DNA from: an uncultured Bacteroidia bacterium
GTDB lineage: Bacteria > Bacteroidota > Bacteroidia > Bacteroidales > F082
Length of the DNA: 64,000 nucleotides
Assembly: GCA_902786745.1 (NCBI GenBank)
Contig: CADADR010000008.1
Span: 124,001 to 188,000 of the forward strand
Direction: 5' to 3'
In this document: positions 1-8,941 of the stretch, one piece after another
Numbering within the stretch: the stretch's first letter is position 1
Layout of the letters: the number at the start of each line of letters is the position of its first letter
Notes under the pieces: model-generated
Told to the model about the DNA's origin: nothing
The model's database searches: none
What the model saw: only the letters and a program-made list of their open reading frames with translations
Made by a program: the position numbers and the translations under genes

Positions 1-2
1 TC

Positions 3-665
3 AAGGACAAGAGCGTGACCGAGAACACCCGCGTCTCCTACCCCATCGAGCACATCGAGAAGATCGTGAAGAACGTGCGTCCCATCTCTGCAGGTCCCGC
101 TGCCAAGAACGTCATCTTCCTCAGCGCCGACGCCTTCGGCGTGCTGCCTCCGGTCAGCATCTTGACGCCCGAACAGTGCAAGTACTACTTCCTGAGCGGC
201 TTCACCGCCAAGTTGGCTGGCACCGAGCGCGGCATCACCGAGCCTACACCCACCTTCAGCGCCTGCTTCGGCCAAGCCTTCCTTGAGCTGCACCCGACCA
301 AATACGCCGAAGAACTGGTGAAACGTATGGAACAGAGCGGTGCCAAGGCTTACCTGGTGAACACCGGCTGGAACGGCACAGGCAAGCGCATCTCCATTAA
401 GGACACGCGCGGCATCATCGACGCCATCCTCGACGGCAGCATCGAGAAGGCCCCGACCAAAGTGATCCCGTACTTCAACTTCGAAGTGCCGACCGCATTG
501 CCGGGCGTCGACCCGAACATCCTCGACCCGCGCGACACTTACACCGAAAAGAAATCGTGGGATGACAAGGCCAAAGACCTCTCCTCGCGCTTCATCAAGA
601 ACTTCGAGAAGTTCACGACGAACGCCGCAGGCAAGGCTTTGGTGGCCGCCGGACCGAAACTGTAA
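3..665 (+). CDS. pckA: Phosphoenolpyruvate carboxykinase (ATP), 3' part, truncated by the window edge
   Basis: This is the C-terminal 220 or so residues of ATP-dependent PEP carboxykinase, which interconverts oxaloacetate plus ATP with PEP, CO2 and ADP. The frame is open to the left edge, so the gene starts outside the window. The first in-frame GTG is internal, not a start. Recognisable family sequence includes ENTRVSYPI near the left end, the [14 protein letters not shown] stretch with the adenine/ATP-binding region, [10 protein letters not shown], and [12 protein letters not shown], which contributes to nucleotide binding. In fermenting Bacteroidales the enzyme usually runs towards oxaloacetate and succinate, conserving ATP. 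The gene ends 24 bases before a strong palindrome that probably terminates it. Identification is secure; the N-terminal catalytic part cannot be judged here. Confidence 0.96.
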   Translation, partial: KDKSVTENTRVSYPIEHIEKIVKNVRPISAGPAAKNVIFLSADAFGVLPPVSILTPEQCKYYFLSGFTAKLAGTERGITEPTPTFSACFGQAFLELHPTKYAEELVKRMEQSGAKAYLVNTGWNGTGKRISIKDTRGIIDAILDGSIEKAPTKVIPYFNFEVPTALPGVDPNILDPRDTYTEKKSWDDKAKDLSSRFIKNFEKFTTNAAGKALVAAGPKL

Positions 666-688
666 AACAGAAACAAATCGTAAACCAT

Positions 689-718
689 TGTAGAGACGTA
701 GCACGCTACGTCTCTACA
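689..718 (+). terminator. Perfect 14-bp inverted repeat downstream of pckA, terminator-like
   Basis: The arm TGTAGAGACGTAGC (689-702) is exactly complementary to 705-718, with only two bases between the arms, and is followed by ATTTTTC. It is well placed to end the pckA transcript. The sequence resembles dispersed palindromes of the GTAGAGACG...CGTCTCTAC type found in many Bacteroidota intergenic regions, so it may be a repeat-family member acting as a terminator. Confidence 0.6.
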
Positions 719-830
719 TTTTTCAACATTCAGTTATTATTATTCAGATTATAGCATCTAATTATTAATGGCATAAGATTTGTAAAGCAAAACAACGTTA
801 GTATAATTACAATAATCAAACCTATAAAAA

Positions 831-1625
831 ATGAAGAAAACTCTTAGAAGACTGGCCCCTGTGGCACTCGTTCTCGTGGCATTGGTCACCCTTTCATTTA
901 TGGCTAAAGACGGCGTCACCCTCAGACTTCGTCCGCAACAGGGCAAGACCTACACCGTCACCACAAAGGCCAACATGATGACTATGATGGAAGTGCAAGG
1001 TCAAACCATGAACATGTCGCAAAGCATGGAGACCCGACAAATCTTCACTGCAAAGGAAGTGACTGGCACCCAATCCATCCTCGAGACCCAAATCGAGGCC
1101 ATGAAAATGACCATCTCACAGATGGGCATGAAACTCGAATATGACTCAGAGCACCCTGAAAAGAACAGCCCTATGCTAGCTGGTCAGACCAAGGAGATTG
1201 AAGCTAAGCTGCACCAACCCACCGACATTACCTATGACGTCCTTGGAAAACTCGTTGGCGACAGCATTGATGCTTCCATGAACCAACTGGGTGTTATCAT
1301 CGAAATGCCCGAAAACGAAGTCACTGTTGGCAGCACATGGACCAACACCACTTCACAGGAAACCAGTGGCATGGAGTTCAGCGCCGACATTACCTACACC
1401 GTCAAGGCTATCTCGAGAAAGAGCATCGACTTAACCTACACCGGTAAAGTGAATGGTAACGTTGCTGACATCAGCGGCACCTATGAAGGAACTGCTTCCA
1501 TCGACCCGCAGACTGGCATTATGATGAGCAACTCGCAGAAACAGAACATCTCGATGACCATCAGCGAGCAAGGCATGAACATCCCCATGACCATCGTTGG
1601 CAACACGACCGTCGAGGTGAAGTGA
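831..1625 (+). CDS. Secreted DUF6263-family protein of unknown function
   Basis: The 264-residue protein has a basic start (MKKTLRRL) and a hydrophobic segment to about residue 24, so it is probably exported. There is no lipobox cysteine. The mature part is Met-rich in its first half (for example NMMTMMEVQGQTMNMS) and predicted to be beta-rich. I recognise the general pattern of the DUF6263 family of Bacteroidota periplasmic proteins, which has no assigned reaction. It stands alone between two hairpins. A TTTG at 779-782 could be a -33 element, but no good TAnnTTTG box follows, so the promoter is uncertain. Family assignment is by resemblance only. Confidence 0.7.
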   Translation: MKKTLRRLAPVALVLVALVTLSFMAKDGVTLRLRPQQGKTYTVTTKANMMTMMEVQGQTMNMSQSMETRQIFTAKEVTGTQSILETQIEAMKMTISQMGMKLEYDSEHPEKNSPMLAGQTKEIEAKLHQPTDITYDVLGKLVGDSIDASMNQLGVIIEMPENEVTVGSTWTNTTSQETSGMEFSADITYTVKAISRKSIDLTYTGKVNGNVADISGTYEGTASIDPQTGIMMSNSQKQNISMTISEQGMNIPMTIVGNTTVEVK

Positions 1626-1649
1626 TAACAGAAAACTGTATTCTATCTA

Positions 1650-1676
1650 TAGGACTGATGTGACACGTCAGTCCTA
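1650..1676 (+). terminator. Rho-independent terminator after the DUF6263 gene
   Basis: Arms TAGGACTGATGTG and CACGTCAGTCCTA pair over 13 bp with one G-U-type position and a minimal loop, followed by a run of nine T residues. This ends the upstream gene before the alpha-galactosidase promoter. Confidence 0.8.
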
Positions 1677-1716
1677 CTTTTTTTTCGGCTTAGCTGTCAA
1701 AGCACATATTATTTTA

Positions 1717-1724
1717 TACCTTTG
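1717..1724 (+). promoter_or_regulatory. -7 promoter box of the alpha-galactosidase gene
   Basis: TACCTTTG matches the Bacteroidota -7 consensus TAnnTTTG, 27 bases before the ATG and just after the preceding terminator. No clear -33 TTTG is visible at the usual distance. Confidence 0.6.
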
Positions 1725-1750
1725 TGGCATCATAAACAATCCACATCATC

Positions 1751-2962
1751 ATGAAACAGACCATTACTATTATCGCTCTGGTGCTCATGGCGTTTTCAGC
1801 TATGGCTCAACAGCCCAAGCCACAACCGCTCACGCAAGAAGAATTCGAGGCCTTATGCCCCACCCCGCCCATGGGATGGAACAGTTGGAACAAATTCGGT
1901 TGCAACGTCAGCGAACAACTGCTTATGGAAGCCGCTGATGCCATGGTGTCTTCAGGTATGAAAGACGCCGGTTATGAATATATCGTCGTGGACGACTGCT
2001 GGCAAGTGGACCGCGATGCCGACGGCAACATCGTGTGCGATCCCGAACGATTCCCTCACGGTATGAAATATGTGGCCGACTACATTCATTCCAAAGGATT
2101 GAAGTTTGGACTGTATTCTTGTGTCGGCACCCATACCTGCGCTGGCCGTCCAGGTAGCATGGGACACGAGTATCAAGATGCAATCTACTATGCCCGCAAT
2201 GGAGTCGATTACCTTAAATACGACTTCTGCAACAACCGCGAGACCAACTCCAAGACCGCCTACACCATCATGCGCGAAGCCTTGAAGGAGGCTGGTCGCC
2301 CCATCGTGTTCAGCATCTGCGAATGGGGCAGCACAAAGCCATGGGAATGGGCCAAGGGTATCGGCCACCTCTGGAGAGCCACAGGCGACATCATCAACTC
2401 ATGGGAAGGTCGCGCCGACTGGGGCGGACACGGCATGGTACATATCATCGACTTGATGCAAGACCTTTATCCGTACAATGGCCCGGGCCACTGGAACGAC
2501 CCCGACATGCTGGAAGTCGGCAATGGCGGCATGACGGCCATTGAAGACCAGAGCCACTTCTCCATGTGGTGTATGTTTTCCGCCCCGTTGATGGCAGGCA
2601 ACGACCTGAACAATATGAGCGACGACACCAAACGCATCCTCACCAACAAGGACGTCATCGCCATCGACCAAGACCCACTCGGCATACAAGCCCACCTCTC
2701 TGTCGCCATGGGCGAACATCAGATATGGGTGAAGCAATTGGCCAACGATGAATGGGCAGTTTGTTTCTTCAACCGCGGCGACGACGCGTGGAATCTCAAC
2801 TTCAATTGGAACGACATCCCCGAGATACGTAAAACGGGTGGCAACTACAGTGTGTACGACCTCTGGCAGCACAAAACCATCGCCAAGTCGACGGCAAAGA
2901 ATGTGGTTTCAAGCATTCCCTCACACGGCGTGCTTATGGTGAAGCTCTCTCCCGTCAAATAA
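1751..2962 (+). CDS. Secreted alpha-galactosidase, glycoside hydrolase family 27
   Basis: This exo-enzyme releases terminal alpha-1,6-linked galactose from galacto-oligosaccharides, galactomannan or glycans. The 403-residue protein has a signal peptide ending near the AQ at residues 19-20, then the (beta/alpha)8 barrel starting at PPMGWNSWN. The nucleophile is D158 in YLKYDFCN. The acid/base by family alignment is D213 in WRATGDI, and the conserved WNDPDML follows at 248-254. A C-terminal beta domain (about 310-403) ends in HGVLMVKLSP, as in other GH27 members. The ATG is supported by the upstream -7 box and the signal peptide. It is a single-gene unit between terminators, with no SusC/D or sugar-utilisation neighbours in view. 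Substrate preference beyond alpha-galactoside cannot be read from sequence. Confidence 0.95.
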   Translation: MKQTITIIALVLMAFSAMAQQPKPQPLTQEEFEALCPTPPMGWNSWNKFGCNVSEQLLMEAADAMVSSGMKDAGYEYIVVDDCWQVDRDADGNIVCDPERFPHGMKYVADYIHSKGLKFGLYSCVGTHTCAGRPGSMGHEYQDAIYYARNGVDYLKYDFCNNRETNSKTAYTIMREALKEAGRPIVFSICEWGSTKPWEWAKGIGHLWRATGDIINSWEGRADWGGHGMVHIIDLMQDLYPYNGPGHWNDPDMLEVGNGGMTAIEDQSHFSMWCMFSAPLMAGNDLNNMSDDTKRILTNKDVIAIDQDPLGIQAHLSVAMGEHQIWVKQLANDEWAVCFFNRGDDAWNLNFNWNDIPEIRKTGGNYSVYDLWQHKTIAKSTAKNVVSSIPSHGVLMVKLSPVK

Positions 2963-2985
2963 ATGGTAATCACATGGTAAAAAGA

Positions 2986-3012
2986 AAAGCCAGCGGGTTT
3001 TCCGCTGGCTTT
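2986..3012. terminator. Bidirectional terminator between the alpha-galactosidase gene and dnaN
   Basis: AAGCCAGCGG and CCGCTGGCTT form a 10-bp stem flanked by A residues on the left and T residues on the right. It can stop both converging transcripts. Confidence 0.88.
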
Positions 3013-3039
3013 TTCGTAACAGCCCATGACTATTGATCA

Positions 3040-4164
3040 TCAGTTCAGCATGACCGGCATGAGCAACATGAGCAGGTCTTCGGCCTCATTTTCGTTTTCG
3101 ACGGGCGTGATGATACCGGCACGGTTGGGCGCCGACATCTCAAACTTCACCGTCTCGGAGTCAAAATTGCTCAGCATCTCTTGCAAGAAGCGTGAGTTGA
3201 AGCCGATCTCCATGTCGTCGCCTTCATAGCTACACGTCAAGCGTTCCTTGGCTTCGTTGTAGAAGTCGATGTCCTCAGCTGTCAGCGTGAGCTCTTGACC
3301 TGCAATGCGGAAACGCACCTGGTGCGTGGCCTTGCTGGAGAACACTGCCACACGGCGGATGGCCGAGAGGAAGGTCTGGCGGTCAATGGTCAGCTGGTTG
3401 GGATTCTGCTTCGGGATGACGGCGTCGTAGTTGGGATAGCGGCCTTCGATGAGGCGGCAGATCAGCATATAGTCGCCAAACACAAACGAGGCGTTGGTCT
3501 TGTTGAACTCCACACGCACGGTCTCGTCAGCCAGCGTACCCAAGATGTTCTTCAACTGGTTGATGGGTTTCTTGGGCATGATGAACGATGCCACATTGTC
3601 CGACTTGACATCCATCCTTCTATAGCGCACCAGCTTGTGGGCATCGGTGGCAACGAAGGTCAGGAAGCTATCGGTCATCTCCATCAGCACACCTGACATG
3701 ATAGGACGGATCTCGTCCGTACCTGTGGCGAAGACGGTCTTCTCGAAGCCTTTGGCCAGCACGTCGGCGGGAATCTCCCACACAGCCGTGTCGTTCATCA
3801 CGGGCAACTGCGGGAACTCATCGCTCTTATGGCCTGCCAATTTATAGCGGCCCTCACCGGCGATCAGCTCGACAGCAAGTGAGTTGTTGTCGATAGAAAC
3901 CGTAATCGGAACATCGGGGAAGTTTTTCATGATTTCAAGCAGCAGACGTGCAGGAATGGTCACTTCGCCCGTGCCCTCCACCATGTCAGGCACCATGCTT
4001 ACCGTCATGGTCACATCAAGGTCTGAAGTCGTGATTTTCAGCTCCTTTTCGGATAACTGAAACAGGAAATCATCCAGAATAGGAAGGGTGTTCTTCGAAC
4101 CGATGACACCACTCAAAGCCTGGAGATTCTTCAATAGTTTAAGGCTTGATACTATGAATTTCAT
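3040..4164 (-). CDS. dnaN: DNA polymerase III beta subunit (sliding clamp)
   Basis: This is the 374-residue ring-forming processivity clamp that tethers polymerase and other replication or repair proteins to DNA. I start at the ATG giving MKFIVSSLKLLKNLQ. The upstream in-frame ATG would add 16 residues without family counterparts and would overlap the promoter region. The three-domain clamp pattern is visible, including NTLPILDDFLF, the central TFVATDAHKLVRYRR, and the C-terminal LMLLMPVMLN, which ends like typical clamps. It lies alone between a terminator and the long secreted-protein gene. A degenerate -7-like TATTTTTA is present on its strand near 4202-4209. Its probable binding peptide occurs at the C-terminus of ParC encoded further along this window. 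Confidence 0.97.
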   Translation of the reverse strand: MKFIVSSLKLLKNLQALSGVIGSKNTLPILDDFLFQLSEKELKITTSDLDVTMTVSMVPDMVEGTGEVTIPARLLLEIMKNFPDVPITVSIDNNSLAVELIAGEGRYKLAGHKSDEFPQLPVMNDTAVWEIPADVLAKGFEKTVFATGTDEIRPIMSGVLMEMTDSFLTFVATDAHKLVRYRRMDVKSDNVASFIMPKKPINQLKNILGTLADETVRVEFNKTNASFVFGDYMLICRLIEGRYPNYDAVIPKQNPNQLTIDRQTFLSAIRRVAVFSSKATHQVRFRIAGQELTLTAEDIDFYNEAKERLTCSYEGDDMEIGFNSRFLQEMLSNFDSETVKFEMSAPNRAGIITPVENENEAEDLLMLLMPVMLN

Positions 4165-4262
4165 TGTCTTATGGATATTTATTTCAATTCTTTTGAAGTG
4201 GTAAAAATACAAATAATTCCAATATGAAGTCCTTATTTTTCAAAAAAAACTTTCCAACCTCA

Positions 4263-7200
4263 TCAGTTCAACCCCGCATAACGCAGTCGGTTCAAGAAGT
4301 CAAGCATGGACTCATAAGGAACGGCAACATACTGGAAGCGCTTGTCGTTCTGGCTCACCGTACGGTTCTTCTCCTTCGTGTCGGCCAAACGCTGGTTGAT
4401 GTCGGAATAGGTGGCATGGACCTGCAGCTGACCGTCACCGCAGTTGTAGTTGAGGTAGGTCATGAACATATCGTTTTGGAAGAAATAGGTGATGTTGCCC
4501 AGGCGATGGTCAAACACCACATAGCCGTCAACATATTTGTTCACGACATGGTTGCCTAAGTTACCCAAGCCGATCTTGCCTACCGAGACGAAGGCATGCA
4601 ATTGATCGTTCCATTCCATCTTCAGGTCAGGGATGACGATGGTCTTGGCATAGAAGTCGGACGACCCCATTGAGGGATAACCTTCCAACTCGATGGCTTT
4701 CGACCTTTCTTCCGTCTTCTCCTCGCTGTTCTCCGTACCGAAATAACGCAGGTATTGTGTCGTGGTAAGGTCGATCGACTCGCCTTCGGCGCTGCTATAC
4801 ACTTCGGCCATAGCCTCCAAGGTCTTATCATCGAAGATAGGGGCGTTGAATACATTCAGTCCGCTTATGGTAAGGCTGTCGTTGGGGTTTTGGACGTATG
4901 CGCCATGCAAGGCAAAATCAACCAAACTCAAGTCGAGGCCGAGGTCGTAGGTGCCTTGTCCCCTAATGGTGCCACGCGAGTCGAGGGTCAAGTCCGCATC
5001 CTTGTTTTGCGTATCTGTGATCACGAAGCGCACACTATCGGCGTCATAGGTCAGCATGCCATTGACAGGCCCGACTTCAGCATTCTCCGCACGTCCTGGG
5101 TTAGGCGTCAGGAAAGCAGCGAAATAACCGCCATCGATAGCCTGCTCATAATACAAGCCGTTACACATATCGGGGTCGACCTTGGTCATTTGGCCTATCT
5201 CGACGGGGATTTGAATGTCGCTGGGATTGATATGCGCAGATGAGGCAAACCAATGGTTCAATGCCTTCACGACTTCCTTTTGCTGCAAGTCATCAGGAAG
5301 TTCTGGCGTTACCATCAGGCTATCGACAGCCAAGCTGTCGGCCACCATCAGGGTGCTGTCGAAGACAAACTCAGGCTCAGGCTCAAAATCGGTAAGGGCG
5401 AAGAGACCATCATAGAATCCATGCTGGTCGGTGGCCTTCAGGCAGAGGCGGCCTTGGAAGGCAAACTGAGGACTCAGCTGCAAGGAGGCCGTATCCACAA
5501 GATGGGCAACACCACGCGAGATGCCGTTCATAGGCGAGATGGAATCCATGAAGATGGGCGTGCGACCACCATCAGCGGCAGTGTAATCCCAATAGCCTTG
5601 TGCCTGGTAGTTGTTGCGGCTGTAGATGTTGACCACAGCGTCTTTATACAGATGATAGCCATTGAGGGTATCGGCCAGCAGCTCACCGTTCACGGGCTCC
5701 AGCCGCGACTCGGTGTTGATATCCACATCGTGTGTGTAGGGGAAAACCGCCGCATCCGCCACACGGATGATCTTCACATCATGGGCGTGGATGACATAGT
5801 TGCTCATGTCGTAGTCGGCGCTCATGCTATAGAACTGCAAGGAGTCCTGCTCGGGGACAAGCGAGATAAACTTGGAGGCGTTGCTATGGATGGCCAACAA
5901 CTCCTCATGGGTCGTTGCCGTCGCATAATCGCCGAAGCTCTCCACTGGGTTAAACAGATGCAGGCTATTCGTTGCCATATCCCATTCGGCTTCCTTCAAC
6001 GAGCAAATGAATTGGTTCATCGGGAAGTCGAGGCTACTGGTATTGTCGAGGTAGTCGTATTGTACTATCTGCGCATCGAAGTCGACATTTGCGCGGTAGT
6101 TGGTCGCCGCGAAGGCGATATTGGCCGTGTCGGCCGAATAGAGCAGGAACTTGGCCGAGTCAGCCACGAAGGTACGGGAGTCAAAGGCAAAATGGTCGGA
6201 ATCAAACTCCGTCAAGCCAAAGCGCAGTTTACCGTCGGCCGAATAGCCATCAGGCGAGAGCGCAGTCTTACCCGTGAAATAGGTGTCGCCATACATGCAA
6301 ATGGGCTTGTCGATGGTCTCAGTGGTCAGCTCAGGTTTGAAGACATCCCACTTCAAGCGCAAGGCATCGGCTGAGGCCACGGGGAAGCCCGTGCCGTCGT
6401 CGCGAGGCACCATCTTGAACTGGTTAGTGATGGCCGTAACAGAGTCGAGATAGAACATGAACTGGTCGGAGTTGAACTCAGCCGTCTGATAGTCAAGCCT
6501 ACCCTCTCCGAAGAAGCCTGTCTCAGAGAGGAACACCTTCTTATGGAACTGGCCCGAGCCGTCAAACATGGGATAGGCATCCGTTTCGCCGTCACCGATC
6601 TGATGGACGAAACCGAGTGAATAGTCATCCATGACCACTAGCGGTTGTACGATATTGGGCAGGATGCCACCCGACACCAACTCGCCTTCAAACTTCACCT
6701 TACGCATGGTGAGGTCGTTGAGGCTGTCCACCACAAAAGGATACAAGCTATAGTAAAACTTGCCTTCGAGGTCATCGGCCGTCATCACCGAGTCGACATT
6801 GCCAGGATGAAACACACCACCGTTGATCTTACGATAGAACTTGAAGCCTTCCGCATCGCTGTGGAAGATGGGATACTCAGGGGTGTCGTAGCGGCTCGAT
6901 TTGTTGTCGCCACGGTCGATCTCCAAACGGCCTTTCAGTTTTTCCAAGGTGCCTTCAACAGGGATGATATTGTTGTTGTGGCGGGCATAGAAACGAAGCG
7001 AGTCCACCTTCTCCATGTCGATGGTGAAATGCTCATAGTTGAAATGGCTGTCCTTGGTGAAGAACTCAAACATACCAGCAAGGATACCGCCAGAGAATTC
7101 GAAGTCCTTGTTTTTCTTGAAGGTAACACGGGCAAAGTCGGGCACAATGACGACGCGTTTGCGGTCGCTCAACGAGATGGCTGCGCCGTCGACGCCTTCG

Positions 7201-8912
7201 ATCTGGCTGGTGATGCCGTAGACCAAGAGGTCGTTGGTGCTCAGGTCAAGACGGACATTGGGCGAACGATCGGTGGTCACCGTATGCAACTTGATGACGT
7301 CATAATCGATATTCTCGCGGAACGAGTCAAGCACATCAAAGAAGCGCGGTAAGGCCGTAGCCCACTTTGTATCGGTCTCATATTCCACATAGCCCTCGGC
7401 CTGCAACTTCAGCAACAAGGAAATCACCTGCTCAATGGGATAGCCGAGATATGACGACAAGTCGCCGACGGCGAACCGCACCTGACGATCGACGTTGTCG
7501 AAGCCTTTCAGGAATTTCTCAATGCGAACCATAGGATGCGCACCGTCGAGGCCTTGAAGCTTCTTGAAGTCGTTGAACCTAAAATAGTTCACTGACACCA
7601 CATCGCCCTCGCTCCTCGGGTTGACGCTCTCCATGCGTCTAAAGTCCACCTGGTTGTCATCGACGTTCCAATACATGGCCTCAAGGAAGATGTCCAAACC
7701 ATGGAAATAGTCGTGGAAAGGCGCATCACCGAAGTCTTTCTCCGAGCGATAGACCATCATCTTTCGGGTCTTGTTGTCGTAGCGGAAGCCCGCGTTGTTG
7801 TGATAGAGCGAGTCCACCCCAGTGCCAGGAACGGAGTCCGTGATATAGAGACGCAACGCCACATGGTCAGAGACCAGCAGGTCGTCGATTGTCATCATGA
7901 ACTGTGGTGCCTCCACCCTAACGACCTCCTTGCCGCCCTGATGGAAACGGAACGAGGCCTTGTTGTTCATGCCGCCAAACACATTGATCTGGTTGCCCAT
8001 CATACCGATGCCTCCCTCAAAATCGATGTTCCTCATGAAATTGGGGATCTTGTAGTCGGAACGATAGGACTTCACTCGAGGAAACATGGTCTTTTCGTTG
8101 GGCGCGTTCACGAGCACCTTGTCTTCGTAGCGGCACAGGATGTCCTTCTCGAAATGGCTGCGTTCGTGGAAGATCACCGAATCGATGGCATACTCAGAGC
8201 GACTCAGATTCAAGGTATAATAATCCGGCAAGGTGACGTAGACCACATCCTGAGGAATGTCGAACCTCGACCAGTCGGCGCGGCCTCCCGTACCCTCCCA
8301 GAGGTTGTCCTCAAGATAATACACGCCTTTGGTGTTCTTGATGACCGACTCATCCTTTTGCGATGCCAGCACCAAGGTACCGTCAACCGTAAGTTCAAAC
8401 TTCTCACTTGATGGGAATCCCCACAGCGCGTCACGAAGCATCCATTTGGAGTTGCCTTTAGCCGATAACACCTTGTCGACAAAGAGGTCGCGACATGAGG
8501 CGAGGTATTTGTCCATGCCGTTCATCGACTTCTGCGCCTTGGCATCAGTGTAGGCCAGCCAATTGCCCACGTCGCGATGCGAAAGACTGGCCGTCGGGAT
8601 GCACTGTAACACTTCAACGAAATTAAAGATATTGGCATATGCCCTACCGCCGCTCTTGGCATGAAAACGCTCACACAGTTGCATCACCGTGTTGGCCTCA
8701 GTGCCGCTATAATAGCTGTCCCATACCCCACGGAAGTTTTGCAAGATGACCGCAGCTTCATCACGGTCCTGTTTCGAGGACGACGATGACAGATAGGCAG
8801 AGAGTTGGTCGTAGAAAGCGCCTTTCTCCGTCGGGAAGAAAGCCTGCGCAAACGATGGAACAACGCTCACTAAAAGTGCAAAAGCAACAACCAGGATTCC
8901 TTTCTTCATCAA
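4263..8912 (-). CDS. Very large secreted protein of unknown function (1549 residues)
   Basis: I do not recognise a named family. The protein starts with a clear signal peptide (MMKKGILVVAFALLVS...SFAQ; M2 is an alternative start). It then has a helical stretch (about 30-160) and more than 1300 residues of beta-rich sequence. Several segments share a pattern of G-x-L followed by SDxFxF, an acidic residue, and ADS or DS; examples near residues 811 and 904 contain EFNSDQFMFYLDS and EFDSDHFAFDS. There is no lipobox, no transmembrane helix after the signal, no T9SS tail and no catalytic motif I can name. It begins 29 bases after prmA and is probably co-transcribed with tpiA-prmA. Repeated beta-strand units on this scale suggest an envelope scaffold or bridge-like protein, but that is inference. 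Confidence 0.85.
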   Translation of the reverse strand: MMKKGILVVAFALLVSVVPSFAQAFFPTEKGAFYDQLSAYLSSSSSKQDRDEAAVILQNFRGVWDSYYSGTEANTVMQLCERFHAKSGGRAYANIFNFVEVLQCIPTASLSHRDVGNWLAYTDAKAQKSMNGMDKYLASCRDLFVDKVLSAKGNSKWMLRDALWGFPSSEKFELTVDGTLVLASQKDESVIKNTKGVYYLEDNLWEGTGGRADWSRFDIPQDVVYVTLPDYYTLNLSRSEYAIDSVIFHERSHFEKDILCRYEDKVLVNAPNEKTMFPRVKSYRSDYKIPNFMRNIDFEGGIGMMGNQINVFGGMNNKASFRFHQGGKEVVRVEAPQFMMTIDDLLVSDHVALRLYITDSVPGTGVDSLYHNNAGFRYDNKTRKMMVYRSEKDFGDAPFHDYFHGLDIFLEAMYWNVDDNQVDFRRMESVNPRSEGDVVSVNYFRFNDFKKLQGLDGAHPMVRIEKFLKGFDNVDRQVRFAVGDLSSYLGYPIEQVISLLLKLQAEGYVEYETDTKWATALPRFFDVLDSFRENIDYDVIKLHTVTTDRSPNVRLDLSTNDLLVYGITSQIEGVDGAAISLSDRKRVVIVPDFARVTFKKNKDFEFSGGILAGMFEFFTKDSHFNYEHFTIDMEKVDSLRFYARHNNNIIPVEGTLEKLKGRLEIDRGDNKSSRYDTPEYPIFHSDAEGFKFYRKINGGVFHPGNVDSVMTADDLEGKFYYSLYPFVVDSLNDLTMRKVKFEGELVSGGILPNIVQPLVVMDDYSLGFVHQIGDGETDAYPMFDGSGQFHKKVFLSETGFFGEGRLDYQTAEFNSDQFMFYLDSVTAITNQFKMVPRDDGTGFPVASADALRLKWDVFKPELTTETIDKPICMYGDTYFTGKTALSPDGYSADGKLRFGLTEFDSDHFAFDSRTFVADSAKFLLYSADTANIAFAATNYRANVDFDAQIVQYDYLDNTSSLDFPMNQFICSLKEAEWDMATNSLHLFNPVESFGDYATATTHEELLAIHSNASKFISLVPEQDSLQFYSMSADYDMSNYVIHAHDVKIIRVADAAVFPYTHDVDINTESRLEPVNGELLADTLNGYHLYKDAVVNIYSRNNYQAQGYWDYTAADGGRTPIFMDSISPMNGISRGVAHLVDTASLQLSPQFAFQGRLCLKATDQHGFYDGLFALTDFEPEPEFVFDSTLMVADSLAVDSLMVTPELPDDLQQKEVVKALNHWFASSAHINPSDIQIPVEIGQMTKVDPDMCNGLYYEQAIDGGYFAAFLTPNPGRAENAEVGPVNGMLTYDADSVRFVITDTQNKDADLTLDSRGTIRGQGTYDLGLDLSLVDFALHGAYVQNPNDSLTISGLNVFNAPIFDDKTLEAMAEVYSSAEGESIDLTTTQYLRYFGTENSEEKTEERSKAIELEGYPSMGSSDFYAKTIVIPDLKMEWNDQLHAFVSVGKIGLGNLGNHVVNKYVDGYVVFDHRLGNITYFFQNDMFMTYLNYNCGDGQLQVHATYSDINQRLADTKEKNRTVSQNDKRFQYVAVPYESMLDFLNRLRYAGLN

Positions 8913-8941
8913 ATTTTCAATTGTAAATTGTCAATTATCAA

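Noticed and set aside
5253..6374. A 373-codon open frame on the plus strand opposite the 1549-residue protein gene
   Set aside because: It is antisense to a convincing secreted protein, has no promoter or family features, and is one of several such frames that arise because C/G-ending codons on one strand avoid stops on the other.
7701..8411. A 236-codon plus-strand frame opposite the same gene
   Set aside because: Low-complexity His/Val/Arg-rich composition typical of an antisense shadow; no start context.
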